From an uncultured Muribaculaceae bacterium (GTDB taxonomy: Bacteria > Bacteroidota > Bacteroidia > Bacteroidales > Muribaculaceae): a DNA stretch of 55,036 nucleotides. The first letter of the stretch is position 1. Every line of letters starts with the position of its first letter. The stretch is taken from positions 1 through 55,036 of the forward strand of contig CAJTMY010000016.1 in the NCBI GenBank assembly GCA_910577355.1. The letters are read 5' to 3'. Shown here in pieces: positions 36,275-44,851 of this stretch. The translations under genes and the position numbers were made by a program. The notes below the pieces were generated by a model. The model saw only the letters and a list, made by a program, of their open reading frames with translations, ran no database searches and was not told where the DNA came from.

Positions 36275-36310
36275 GGCGACAGGCACCTGTGAATAAGGTT
36301 GCCTGTCGCC
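36275..36310 (+). terminator. Perfect 11-bp stem-loop inside the module
   Basis: GGCGACAGGCA (36275-36285) pairs perfectly with TGCCTGTCGCC (36300-36310), loop 14 nt. The following T-run is poor (TTACATA), so it may act as an attenuator or mRNA stabiliser rather than a full terminator between module genes 9 and 10. Confidence 0.45.
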
Positions 36311-36329
36311 TTACATATCCATCGACATC

Positions 36330-36614
36330 ATGAGCAAAGCATCAGTACGGGCATCGATCGAGGCCAAGAAAGCCCGCATCGCAGTATTGCGCACCTATAT
36401 AGCGACCGAGCGCAGCCGAAAGAGCACCGACAACTCCAACTATGCCGCCCGCATCAAGAATGCGTCAACTCCGTCGTCCAAGGCGAGCCTCCGCACTCAG
36501 AAAGCGTCGGCAGCCGCCCATCACGACAGCACCATCCGCGGCTACCAGTCGCAGATAGCCTCGCTGCAGCGCGATATCGTATCGCTGCGTGAGCGTCTCA
36601 AATATGAAAAATAA
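36330..36614 (+). CDS. Basic coiled-coil protein (module gene 10)
   Basis: 94 residues, rich in Ala, Ser, Arg and Lys, almost wholly helical: SVRASIEAKKARIAVLRTYI at the start and YQSQIASLQRDIVSLRERL at the end show heptad spacing. No known family, signal or membrane segment. Like module gene 3 it is positively charged. It begins 20 nt after the stem-loop and ends 14 nt before the DUF1232 gene. Confidence 0.6.
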   Translation: MSKASVRASIEAKKARIAVLRTYIATERSRKSTDNSNYAARIKNASTPSSKASLRTQKASAAAHHDSTIRGYQSQIASLQRDIVSLRERLKYEK

Positions 36615-36628
36615 ACTTTTGTAGGCCT

Positions 36629-37096
36629 ATGTTCAATAAATTGAAGAGCGTAGCGGCGTCGGCTGTTTCGACCGTCAGCGACGCCGCAACCGCTTCGGAG
36701 CGAAAAATCGCGGAATTTGCCGAAGCGGCACCGGATACCATACACAAGTATGCCGACCGATTCTCTGAATCCGATCTTTGGAACAAAATGAAGACAGCAG
36801 CCACAACAGCCGGCCAAAAGCTCATGCTTATGGTGTTGGCGCTGTTCTACTCGTTGGAGACCGCTGCCGCCAAAGATAAGATTATGATCGCAGGAGCTTT
36901 AGGATATTTCATACTCCCTGTTGATCTTGTCCCCGACATAATGCCCGGCGGATATGCCGATGACCTCGGTGCGTTGTCGGCAGTGTACAAGGTAGTGAGA
37001 GAGAACATTACCGACGACACTATGAATAGGGCGCAGAATAAGGTAGACGAGATATTCGGCAAAAACACACCCGTAGTTGCTGATACAGGTATCTGA
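36629..37096 (+). CDS. YkvA/DUF1232 family membrane-associated protein (module gene 11)
   Basis: 155 residues with the DUF1232 signature: a hydrophobic stretch KLMLMVLALFYSLE followed by KIMIAGALGYFILPVDLVPD and GGYADDLGALSAVYKVV. In DUF1232 the P-x-D-L-(I/V)-P-D turn sits between two membrane-inserted helices. The N-terminal 65 residues are an extra amphipathic region. The role of the family is not established; members often stand beside ion-transport or TerB-type genes. Its stop is 1 nt before the channel gene. Confidence 0.78.
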   Translation: MFNKLKSVAASAVSTVSDAATASERKIAEFAEAAPDTIHKYADRFSESDLWNKMKTAATTAGQKLMLMVLALFYSLETAAAKDKIMIAGALGYFILPVDLVPDIMPGGYADDLGALSAVYKVVRENITDDTMNRAQNKVDEIFGKNTPVVADTGI

Positions 37097-37097
37097 C

Positions 37098-38807
37098 ATG
37101 AAGCAACGGCTACTTGGTTTCCGCAGGCAGCTCGGCCGTGTGTTTGACGACGATCTCGGTACCGCACAGTGGTATAACATCGCCGACTGGGTCATCGTGT
37201 TCATGATAATTCTCAGCTCGGTTGAGATCTTTATGGCTACATTCGAGTGGCCCGGGCCGGTTGCCCGGATTCTTGACTTTGTCAATGATATCACGCTGTG
37301 GTTTTTTGTGGCGGAGGTGAGCCTGCGCATATGGGCCGCGCCCGAGCAGAGCCGGCGTTACCGGGGCTTTACTGGGCGTATAAAGTATTGCTGCACATTC
37401 TACGGCTTTATCGACTTCATATCCACATATCCGTTTATCATACAATTCTTTGTACCGCTGCCGCTCACGGCTCTGAAGATTCTGCGTACGGCACGTATCA
37501 TAAGAGTGCTGCGTATCACGAGATATGCAAAGTCGTTCAATCTGCTTTCGGATACGATAAAGGAGAAGCGCAACGAACTCATCGTGTCGATGCAGTTTCT
37601 GGTGGTGATAACGTTTATCTTGAGCCTGATGCTGTTTGTATTCGAGCATGATGCACAGCCCGACGTGTACGACGACGGGGTACGCCCCGTGGTGTGGGCC
37701 TTCGCGCAATACATAGGCGATCCCGGGCAGATGGGCGATACGCCGCCAGTTACATTGCCCGGCAAGATTATAGCCTGCATCGTGGGGCTGCTCGGCATAG
37801 CCATATTTGCAGTTCCGGCAGGCATACTCGGCGCCGGCTTTACCGAAGCCATCGAGAACGAGCGCAAGAAAGTCGAGGTGGAGAACGACGCCCGGCGTCT
37901 GCGCGGGGTGTTCGAACGCAAGCTCGACCGTCCCACCGGATTTCAGGCAGTGCCACCGTTCCGCACATTGTGCGACATCAAGTCATCGCTCAATATCAAA
38001 GATGACAACATTGTCGACGCCATATATCACGGCCCGGGATTCCGCATGGTGAACCTTGCCTCGACCATTCCTGCCGACAGAATGCCTGCCGACCGCCTCG
38101 CCGTAGAGCATTACCCGCAGAACCGGCCTTATGGCTACTGTGTGGATCGCGGCTCGGCTGTGACCGTTATCTCGCCGTCGAGTATGATTGACGCGGGCGT
38201 GGGATGGTTTGCATACTATGTGGCTTTGATCGGCGGATTCAACTATATAAGCCGCGAGACGGGCGAACGCACTCCTTATCGTTCTTTCTATGCCTACAAA
38301 GACGAGAATATCGAGGGTCTTGCCGATTACAACGCCGACCTGCTGCGGCTCATGGATCGATCCGGGGAGTGGGGCGTGGCGATACTGGCGGCCAGCGGGG
38401 CGCTTGAACCCGAGTACGACACGCAGGTACACCTCGGCATCGGCGGCTCAAAAGGAGATACGCACATGGCCGGTGACGGCCTGTTTGTGCACGACGAAGT
38501 TGCTTACCGTACATTTTACAGCGACCTCGCGAATACGCTTGCCGATGAATTCGGCATGGCTGTCGATCATCAGAAATATCACAGCACCGCTGCCGCCACG
38601 CACTTTGCCCGTCGGCTGCCTTTGCGCGGCGATGCAAACATTGTGGTGATGCGCATCGAGTGGCACCGTATACTGTGGAATCCTCGCCGGCTGCTCCTCG
38701 CCAAAGCCATTGCCCGCGTTGTTGCCCGCGATCTTGCACACGCCGGGATACCCGACCAGCCGGTGTTGAAGACCAAACAGATAGGATTTGACGGATACGA
38801 CGCATGA
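37098..38807 (+). CDS. Voltage-sensor ion channel with non-canonical pore and long C-terminal domain (module gene 12)
   Basis: 569 residues from the ATG at 37098 (the frame opens at 37077 inside the previous gene). Six membrane segments: S1 about 25-47, S2 55-80, S3 95-118, S4 121-148, S5 160-183, S6 221-250. S4 carries arginines at 130, 133, 136, 139 and 142, every third residue, as in voltage sensors. The pore loop reads WAFAQYIGDPGQMGD (200-214) before PPVTLPGKI, where potassium channels have TVGYGD; the TxGYG filter is absent, so selectivity is uncertain. Residues about 285-569 form a cytosolic domain of unknown fold (VHLGIGGSKGDTHMAGDG; NIVVMRIEWHRILWNP). Last gene of the module. Confidence 0.8.
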   Translation: MKQRLLGFRRQLGRVFDDDLGTAQWYNIADWVIVFMIILSSVEIFMATFEWPGPVARILDFVNDITLWFFVAEVSLRIWAAPEQSRRYRGFTGRIKYCCTFYGFIDFISTYPFIIQFFVPLPLTALKILRTARIIRVLRITRYAKSFNLLSDTIKEKRNELIVSMQFLVVITFILSLMLFVFEHDAQPDVYDDGVRPVVWAFAQYIGDPGQMGDTPPVTLPGKIIACIVGLLGIAIFAVPAGILGAGFTEAIENERKKVEVENDARRLRGVFERKLDRPTGFQAVPPFRTLCDIKSSLNIKDDNIVDAIYHGPGFRMVNLASTIPADRMPADRLAVEHYPQNRPYGYCVDRGSAVTVISPSSMIDAGVGWFAYYVALIGGFNYISRETGERTPYRSFYAYKDENIEGLADYNADLLRLMDRSGEWGVAILAASGALEPEYDTQVHLGIGGSKGDTHMAGDGLFVHDEVAYRTFYSDLANTLADEFGMAVDHQKYHSTAAATHFARRLPLRGDANIVVMRIEWHRILWNPRRLLLAKAIARVVARDLAHAGIPDQPVLKTKQIGFDGYDA

Positions 38808-38921
38808 TATTTTAGTCAAAATTGCTTAAATGTTGGAGCGGACGCTTCTTTTTGGAGAGCCTGTTTGTTATAACCGTACAGAAAAAACTGATTGTTGTAC
38901 GATTATAATATTCTCTCTGTT

Positions 38922-39884
38922 ATGTTTACAAGGCGTTTCATTTCTGCCGTTCTGGCATTTTCAGCATATTTGATTTCAATGGCGCAGACCATCGAGCTTA
39001 TACGCTATGGAGATATGGAGCAATGGGTCACTCGCAATATCAAGGAAAGCAGGATTATCGGGGGTAAGACCAAGCAGGTATATGCCATCGGCCCCAATGC
39101 GGTGATTGACGGCGATACGCCATACAGGGGCAGCGGCAACTCGCCGTGGGCCACATCCAATGTCATGGCAAAGGTATCTGGCGTGACCAAGACATCCAAT
39201 GCCGTATTTCCCGATGCACGCCCCGGTGGCGGTCGCTGTGCCAGGCTCACGGCGCATATGGAATCGTGCAAGGCGCTCGGTATAATCAATATAAATGTGA
39301 TGGTGGCCGGCAGCATGTTTCTGGGCAGGATGATCGAGCCTATAAAGAGCACATCTGACCCTTATTCCAAGATGGAGATGGGCGTGCCGTTCACAAAACG
39401 GCCCAAGGCTCTTGTATACGATTATGAACTTTCCATCCCCGATACAAACGAGCGTATATATTCGTCGGGATTCTCAAGACAGCGTACAATGCCCGGCCAT
39501 GACAACGCCGAGGTGATAATATATCTGCAACGGCGCTGGGAGGATGCCGACGGCAATCTGTATGCCAGACGTGTCGGCACGGGGCGTGAGTTACTCTCTA
39601 AAAGCACCTCGGGATGGCAGAACAAGCATCGGCTCGTCGTCGACTACGGCGACATCACAGGCCGACCTGGCTACCGTTCGTATCTCGGGCTCATCCCCGA
39701 GGCAAAGAGTTATTATGCCCGCAACTCCAAAGGCAAGATGGTGCCGGTGAAGGAAGTGGGCTGGGACGACGCCGAGGCTACGCCGACGCATATCATCGTG
39801 ATGTTCTCGGCCGGATCGGGCGAGCCGTACGTAGGGACGCCCGGGCTTACATTCCGTGTCGACAATGTGGGTTTGGAGTATTGA
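38922..39884 (+). CDS. PCMD-domain exported protein
   Basis: 320 residues with a signal peptide (FISAVLAFSAYLISMAQ). The region from about residue 20 (IRYGDMEQW) through SNVMAKVSGVTKTSNAVFPD, GGGRCARLTAH and RPKALVYDYEL matches the putative carbohydrate metabolism domain (PCMD, PF13201), a beta-sandwich found in secreted Bacteroidetes proteins near glycan genes. The ATG at 38922 is chosen because the signal peptide starts there; the frame opens at 38892. A DUF1573 gene follows after 27 nt (start 39912). Ligand unknown. Confidence 0.8.
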   Translation: MFTRRFISAVLAFSAYLISMAQTIELIRYGDMEQWVTRNIKESRIIGGKTKQVYAIGPNAVIDGDTPYRGSGNSPWATSNVMAKVSGVTKTSNAVFPDARPGGGRCARLTAHMESCKALGIININVMVAGSMFLGRMIEPIKSTSDPYSKMEMGVPFTKRPKALVYDYELSIPDTNERIYSSGFSRQRTMPGHDNAEVIIYLQRRWEDADGNLYARRVGTGRELLSKSTSGWQNKHRLVVDYGDITGRPGYRSYLGLIPEAKSYYARNSKGKMVPVKEVGWDDAEATPTHIIVMFSAGSGEPYVGTPGLTFRVDNVGLEY

Positions 39885-39911
39885 TGTAAAATGCCTAACT
39901 TTGTCACCGGT

Positions 39912-40976
39912 ATGAAAAAGATATTGCTTGCAGCGCTTGCATGCGCTGCCGCCCTGCCGGGGTTGGCGCAGACGGCGCATTTTCCTGTCACCGAGTATAA
40001 GTTCGGCGCCTTCAACGAGGACGCCGGGGCTGTGGAATGCAGCTTCGCCCTTGTGAACACCGGCGACAAGCCGCTAACCATTCTGTCGGCCCGCGCCACC
40101 TGCGGCTGCACCACACCCCGATTTCCGCACAAGGCCATCGCCCCCGGCGATACCGCATACATCACCGTGAGCTACGACCCGCAGGAACGTCCCGGACGCT
40201 TCTCAAAGCAGATATATGTGGAGACCGACGGTGAGCCCCGCAAGACAAAGCTCGATATATCGGGGACAGTGATCGGTTCGGGCACTACTGTGGCACGCCG
40301 CTATCCGGTGGATTTCGGCCCGCTCAAACTGGCACATCCCGGCATGATGCTCGGCGAGGTGGTGAAAGGTCGGTTCAAGACCGTATATTTCGAGGGGTAC
40401 AACCGGTCGGCCGACTCGCTTGCCGTAAAGGCAGTGAAGCAGCCGGCATACCTCGAGGTCATCGCTACCCCTCCCGTGGCGCCTCCCGGCGAGCAGGTCT
40501 CGTTTGTGGCATATGTGAACTCCGACAAGTGCCCGCTCTACGGCCTTGTGGAGGATTCGGTCACAATATCGGCCGGCGACCGGATATTCACCCTGCCGAC
40601 AACAGTGATAGTGAAGGAAGATTTCTCCAAAATGAGCCCCGACAAGATGGCCAAGGCTCCCATCGCCACACCATCGACTCAGACGGTGGAATATGGGCGT
40701 GTCGACCGCAGGGGCGCTCCGGTCACGGCATCGTTCACACTCGCCAACTCGGGCAAGGACAATCTGATTGTACGCCGCATATATTCGGGCGATCCGGGAG
40801 TGACTGCCACTATCGACAAGACCACTATAAAGAAAGGGCAGTCGGCCACGGTGCTGGTCACCGTCGACCCGTCGGTGCAGACCGGCGGCCTGCTCAATTC
40901 GCGTCTGTCGGTGATCACCAACGACCCTTTGCATGCCGTGCAGACCATCCGCCTCGTAGGCGAATGGACAGAATGA
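39912..40976 (+). CDS. DUF1573 exported protein
   Basis: 354 residues from the ATG at 39912, where the signal peptide begins (MKKILLAALACAAALPGLAQ); an earlier in-frame ATG at 39891 would add seven residues. Three immunoglobulin-like units are visible; the first has the DUF1573 pattern KFGAFNEDAGAVECSFALVN, DKPLTILSARATCGCTTPRF, APGDTAYITVSYDP. Such proteins are exported and common in Bacteroidetes, role unknown. It probably forms an operon with the PCMD gene. Confidence 0.82.
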   Translation: MKKILLAALACAAALPGLAQTAHFPVTEYKFGAFNEDAGAVECSFALVNTGDKPLTILSARATCGCTTPRFPHKAIAPGDTAYITVSYDPQERPGRFSKQIYVETDGEPRKTKLDISGTVIGSGTTVARRYPVDFGPLKLAHPGMMLGEVVKGRFKTVYFEGYNRSADSLAVKAVKQPAYLEVIATPPVAPPGEQVSFVAYVNSDKCPLYGLVEDSVTISAGDRIFTLPTTVIVKEDFSKMSPDKMAKAPIATPSTQTVEYGRVDRRGAPVTASFTLANSGKDNLIVRRIYSGDPGVTATIDKTTIKKGQSATVLVTVDPSVQTGGLLNSRLSVITNDPLHAVQTIRLVGEWTE

Positions 40977-40986
40977 AATAGATTCT

Positions 40987-41475
40987 TTATTTGCAGGTGA
41001 GAAGGGCTGTGGCCATGGCGGCGATTCCTTCCTTGCGGCCGGTGAAGCCGAGATGCTCGGTAGTGGTGGCCTTCACCGACACGCAATCGAGGGGCAGATT
41101 AAGGTCGTCGGACACATTGCGGCGCATCTGTAGTATATATGGCAACATTTTAGGCGCTTGCGCTATGATCGTAACATCGACATTGACAGGCTCGAAGCCG
41201 CCGGCACGCACTATATCGAGGGCCCCGCGCAGCAGCGCCCGCGAGTCCGCGCCCTTCCACTGCGGGTCGGTATCGGGAAAGTGCGCTCCGATGTCGCCCA
41301 AAGCGGCAGCACCGAGTATCGCGTCGGTGAGGGCATGGAGCGCGACATCGGCGTCGCTGTGTCCGAGCAGTCCAAGAGGGTAGGGTATTTCCACTCCACA
41401 GATTATACACTTGCGGCCTTCGACAAGGCGGTGCACGTCAAATCCGTTGCCGATACGTATAGGGGGGATATTCAT
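40987..41475 (-). CDS. ispF: 2-C-methyl-D-erythritol 2,4-cyclodiphosphate synthase
   Basis: 162-residue IspF of the MEP isoprenoid pathway; converts the CDP-ME 2-phosphate to the cyclic diphosphate with release of CMP. Metal-binding residues D13, H15 (GFDVHRL) and H47 (SDADVALHAL) are present, with the C-terminal KATTTEHLGFTGRKEG. The frame opens at 41502, but the -7 promoter element at 41500-41507 overlaps that, and the ATG at 41475 (MNIPPIRIGN) fits the family. It is divergent from polA. Confidence 0.97.
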   Translation of the reverse strand: MNIPPIRIGNGFDVHRLVEGRKCIICGVEIPYPLGLLGHSDADVALHALTDAILGAAALGDIGAHFPDTDPQWKGADSRALLRGALDIVRAGGFEPVNVDVTIIAQAPKMLPYILQMRRNVSDDLNLPLDCVSVKATTTEHLGFTGRKEGIAAMATALLTCK

Positions 41476-41499
41476 GATGTAAAGTGTATTTTGATGCTG

Positions 41500-41507
41500 C
41501 AAATTTA
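41500..41507 (-). promoter_or_regulatory. -7 promoter element of ispF
   Basis: TAAATTTG on the minus strand, a perfect TAnnTTTG match, 25 nt before the ispF ATG. It lies back to back with the polA promoter. Confidence 0.55.
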
Positions 41508-41529
41508 AGTATTATATCGCAAAAATGTC

Positions 41530-41537
41530 TATCTTTG
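41530..41537 (+). promoter_or_regulatory. -7 promoter element of polA
   Basis: TATCTTTG, a perfect match, 18 nt before the ATG at 41555. It overlaps the earlier in-frame ATG at 41525, so that codon cannot be in this transcript. No clear -33 TTG. Confidence 0.6.
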
Positions 41538-41554
41538 TAGACAAACTATTGGAA

Positions 41555-44320
41555 ATGGAAGAAAAGAAATTATTTCTCTTCGATGCCTACGCATTGATAT
41601 ACAGGGCTTACTATGCGCTCGTGCGCTCGCCGCGAGTAACCTCGCGAGGATTCAACACTTCGGCCATATTCGGCTTCTGCAATACGCTCGACGAAGTGTT
41701 GCGCAAGGAGAATCCGGGCTATGCGGCGGTGTGCTTCGACCCTGCCGGCGGACATACCTTCCGCCACGACGCATATCCCGGATACAAGGCGCAGCGCGAC
41801 AAGCAGCCCGAGGACATCACACTTTCCATTCCATATATCAAACGCATACTCGATGCCTACCGTATCCCTGTGATAGAAGTCCCCGGCTATGAGGCCGATG
41901 ACGTGATAGGCACGCTGAGCCGCCGGGCCGAACCGGAAGGCTTCACTACATATATGATGACGCCCGACAAGGATTACGGCCAGCTTGTCACGCCCAATGT
42001 GCTGATGTACCGCCCTTCGCTCGGAGGGCGCGGATTCGAGGTGCGCGGCCCCGGCGAGGTGTGTGAGCGATATGGCATCGACAGCCCGGCACAGGTGATT
42101 GACCTGCTCGCTCTCGAAGGCGATGCGAGCGACAATATCCCCGGTTGCCCCGGCGTGGGCGAGAAGACAGCCGCCAGGCTTATCAGGGAATGGGGCTCGG
42201 TGGAGAATCTGCTGGCAAATACCGACAGCCTCAAGGGAGCCGTGAAAGCCAAAATCGAGGCGAATGCCGATCAGATCAGATTTTCAAGATTTCTTGTGAC
42301 CATCAAGACCGATGTGCCGCTCGACATCCGGCCCGATGATCTTGTCCGCCGCGAGCCCGACGTGGATGCTTTGTTGAGAATATTCGATGAGCTTGAATTC
42401 AAGACTCTTGCCGCACGTCTGTCGCCGAGACAGCCCGCCCCGCAGCCCAAAGCAGTGCCGGCATCGCTTTTTGATGATGTCGAGCCGACATCCGAGGCCG
42501 CCGTTCCCGATGCGTCTGCGCGCTCGGAATCGCCTGTGGCTGTGGATCTGCCGGCATGCAGGGTGCTTATGGAGCCTGCCGGTATCGCGACATGGCTGGA
42601 ACGGGCCTTGGAGGCCGAGGCGGTCGGCATAAGCCTCGAGGCGCCCGGCGAAGAAGCGATGACTGCCCGGCTTAGGGGTGTGGCCGTAGCTGTGGCCGAC
42701 GATGCGGTATATATCCCGATGCCCGACTTCGACAGCGACCGCGCCGCAATCATGCATTTGCTTCAGCCGCTGATGTCGTCGAACGTCACGCTCGTGAGCC
42801 ACGATGTGAAGCGCGACATGTTGTTGTTGCGTCGCGAAGGGGTGATGTGGACAGCGCCTTATTTCGACACGTCGGTGGCGCATTATCTGCTGTCGCCCGA
42901 GATGAAGCACGATTTGCCCACGGTGGCTCTCGCTTTCCTCGCCCATAAGACCGTCGACTACGAGCTCACCGCCACCGAGCGCAAGAAGCTGCGGGTGCTG
43001 CCGGTCGACGAGGCTGCAGTCGCAGCCGGCGAGCGCGCCTCGCTTGCCTTGGTATTGCGGCCGCTGCTTGTCGACTCCCTTGAAAAGGAGGAGCTTCTGC
43101 AGCTGTATACAGAAGTAGAGGGGCCGTTTGTGCAAGTGCTCGCAGGCATGGAATGGGAAGGCGTGCGCATCGATGTGAACGAGCTTGGCGCTATGTCGCG
43201 CAGGCTGTCGGGTCGCCTCGCCGAGCTTGAACGGCAGGTATATGAAATAGCCGGTATGAAATTCAATATCGGTTCGCCCGCCCAGGTGGGAGAGGTGCTG
43301 TTCGGGCGCATGAATATCGATCCGTCGGCCAAAAAGACCAAGCGCGGCGCATGGAGCACTACCGAGGAAATCCTCGAGAAATATGCCCGCACACATCCGA
43401 TAGTACGGCTCATACTCGATATCCGCGGTCTCCGCAAGCTGTTGGCCACATACATAGATGCACTGCCGCAGCTGATCAATCCGCGCACAGGCAAGATACA
43501 CACCACGTTCAACCAGACAGTGACCGCCACAGGCCGCATATCGTCGACAAATCCCAACCTGCAGAACATCCCCGTCCGCACCGACGACGGCCGCGAGATA
43601 CGGCGTGCCTTCATCGCCGATCCCGGCTGCCTGATACTGTCGGCCGACTATTCGCAGATAGAGTTGCGGCTCATAGCCGATATCAGCGGCGACCCCGACA
43701 TGATAGGGGCGTTCAATACCGGCGAGGACATCCACCGCGCCACAGCCGCCAAGATATATCATGTGCCCCTCGCCGAGGTGACCGACGATATGCGTCGCCA
43801 TGCCAAGACGGCCAATTTCGGCATTATCTACGGCATATCGGCGTTCGGCCTGTCGGAGCGCCTCGGCATACCCAGAGGCGAGGCCAAGGCGCTTATAGAT
43901 ACCTATTTTGCGGGTTATCCACGCGTGAAGGCATATATGGACGAGAGCATCGAGAAAGCGCGGGAAAAAGGATATGTCACCACGGTTATGGGCCGCAAGC
44001 GATTCTTGCCCGAAATCGGCTCGCGCAACGCCGCGCTGCGCAGCTATGCCGAGCGCAATGCCATCAACGCGCCGCTGCAGGGCTCGGCTGCCGATATAAT
44101 AAAGGTGGCCATGATAGCCATTGATAAGGAAATCAACCGCCTCGGGTTGCGCTCGCGCATGATAATGCAGGTACACGACGAGTTGATATTCAATGTTGTG
44201 CCCGATGAATTGCCTGTGCTTCAGGAACTCGTGGCGCGCAATATGGAGCATGCATACACAGGCAACGTGCGCCTTGAAGTGTCGAGCGGTTCCGGTCTCA
44301 ACTGGCTTGAGGCCCACTGA
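41555..44320 (+). CDS. polA: DNA polymerase I
   Basis: 921 residues. Residues 1 to about 300 are the 5'-3' exonuclease (LFLFDAYALIYRAYYAL; VPGYEADDVIGTL; GDASDNIPGCPGVGEKTA). About 335-510 is the 3'-5' exonuclease domain, and about 530-921 the polymerase with motif A DYSQIELRLIADISGD, motif B RRHAKTANFGIIYG and motif C QVHDELIF. The proofreading domain looks impaired: motif I has S360-L-E362 where active enzymes have D-x-E, and motif III has V489 and E493 in place of Tyr and Asp, while the motif II aspartate D421 is kept. ATG 41555 is preferred over 41525 because a -7 element overlaps the latter. It fills gaps and removes primers in replication and repair. Confidence 0.97.
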   Translation: MEEKKLFLFDAYALIYRAYYALVRSPRVTSRGFNTSAIFGFCNTLDEVLRKENPGYAAVCFDPAGGHTFRHDAYPGYKAQRDKQPEDITLSIPYIKRILDAYRIPVIEVPGYEADDVIGTLSRRAEPEGFTTYMMTPDKDYGQLVTPNVLMYRPSLGGRGFEVRGPGEVCERYGIDSPAQVIDLLALEGDASDNIPGCPGVGEKTAARLIREWGSVENLLANTDSLKGAVKAKIEANADQIRFSRFLVTIKTDVPLDIRPDDLVRREPDVDALLRIFDELEFKTLAARLSPRQPAPQPKAVPASLFDDVEPTSEAAVPDASARSESPVAVDLPACRVLMEPAGIATWLERALEAEAVGISLEAPGEEAMTARLRGVAVAVADDAVYIPMPDFDSDRAAIMHLLQPLMSSNVTLVSHDVKRDMLLLRREGVMWTAPYFDTSVAHYLLSPEMKHDLPTVALAFLAHKTVDYELTATERKKLRVLPVDEAAVAAGERASLALVLRPLLVDSLEKEELLQLYTEVEGPFVQVLAGMEWEGVRIDVNELGAMSRRLSGRLAELERQVYEIAGMKFNIGSPAQVGEVLFGRMNIDPSAKKTKRGAWSTTEEILEKYARTHPIVRLILDIRGLRKLLATYIDALPQLINPRTGKIHTTFNQTVTATGRISSTNPNLQNIPVRTDDGREIRRAFIADPGCLILSADYSQIELRLIADISGDPDMIGAFNTGEDIHRATAAKIYHVPLAEVTDDMRRHAKTANFGIIYGISAFGLSERLGIPRGEAKALIDTYFAGYPRVKAYMDESIEKAREKGYVTTVMGRKRFLPEIGSRNAALRSYAERNAINAPLQGSAADIIKVAMIAIDKEINRLGLRSRMIMQVHDELIFNVVPDELPVLQELVARNMEHAYTGNVRLEVSSGSGLNWLEAH

Positions 44321-44370
44321 TATGGCGCTGAAATGACTGTGGGTCGGATTAATTTCTGAAATATGAGGGC

Positions 44371-44439
44371 GTGTCAAAATTCGCAAAATCAGTAGGGACG
44401 CGATTAATCGCGTCCCTACTTCAAGTCAAATTATGACAC
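44371..44439. repeat. Nested palindrome with TAGGGACGCG core
   Basis: Perfect 30-nt palindrome AGTAGGGACGCGATT/AATCGCGTCCCTACT (44391-44420) inside outer arms GTGTCAAAAT (44371-44380) and ATTATGACAC (44430-44439). Related arms TAGGGACGCAC/GTGCGTCC occur at 51003-51097 and in the tandem repeat at 53730. It lies after polA but has no T-run. Confidence 0.8.
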
Positions 44440-44515
44440 ACCTCCATAAATTATGGCAGGCTTTTAAACCTTTTTTCACATTAATTGTCTTATATTTATA
44501 AGAATTGAAAATAAA

Positions 44516-44851
44516 ATGGCAGATCAAGATAAGACAATTAATAATACACCCGTCTCTACCGGAGAAAAACCTGTGGCCGAGACTTTCGCACCCCGGGAAG
44601 CTTCGCGATTTGTGTGGCTTGCCATTGTTTCCATAATATTCACAATAGCGGCATGGATAGCCGGCAGTTACAGCGCCACGGCTGCCATTGTCACCAGTGC
44701 GGCGGCGATAATCACCGGTGCGTTGGCGCTTAAATCACACAGACATGGAGTGCGCAATACCGCCATAACATCTATAATCGCGGCTGCCGTGCTGCTTGTG
44801 GTGATCAGCGCCTTCTGTATAGTGATATATGTAGGGTTGGGATCTCTTTAA
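44516..44851 (+). CDS. Small membrane protein, DUF4190-like
   Basis: 111 residues: polar N-terminal 28 residues, then three hydrophobic segments (about 32-51, 54-70 and 84-107), with VWLAIVSIIFTIAAWIAG and IITGALALKSHRHG. The G-x-x-A-L-K-S-H-R motif between the second and third helices recalls DUF4190 proteins, but I am not sure. Its TAA overlaps the stop codon of the convergent recO gene (shared TTAA at 44848-44851). Confidence 0.65.
   Translation: MADQDKTINNTPVSTGEKPVAETFAPREASRFVWLAIVSIIFTIAAWIAGSYSATAAIVTSAAAIITGALALKSHRHGVRNTAITSIIAAAVLLVVISAFCIVIYVGLGSL

Noticed and set aside
42284..44386. 700-codon open frame antisense to polA
   Set aside because: It mirrors the polA frame; G/C-ending codons leave few stops on the opposite strand. 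No known domain, low-complexity His/Gly/Val composition.
44391..44420. Terminator of polA
   Set aside because: Strong stem but no T-run, and it is nested in a second inverted repeat, so it reads better as a repeat element.
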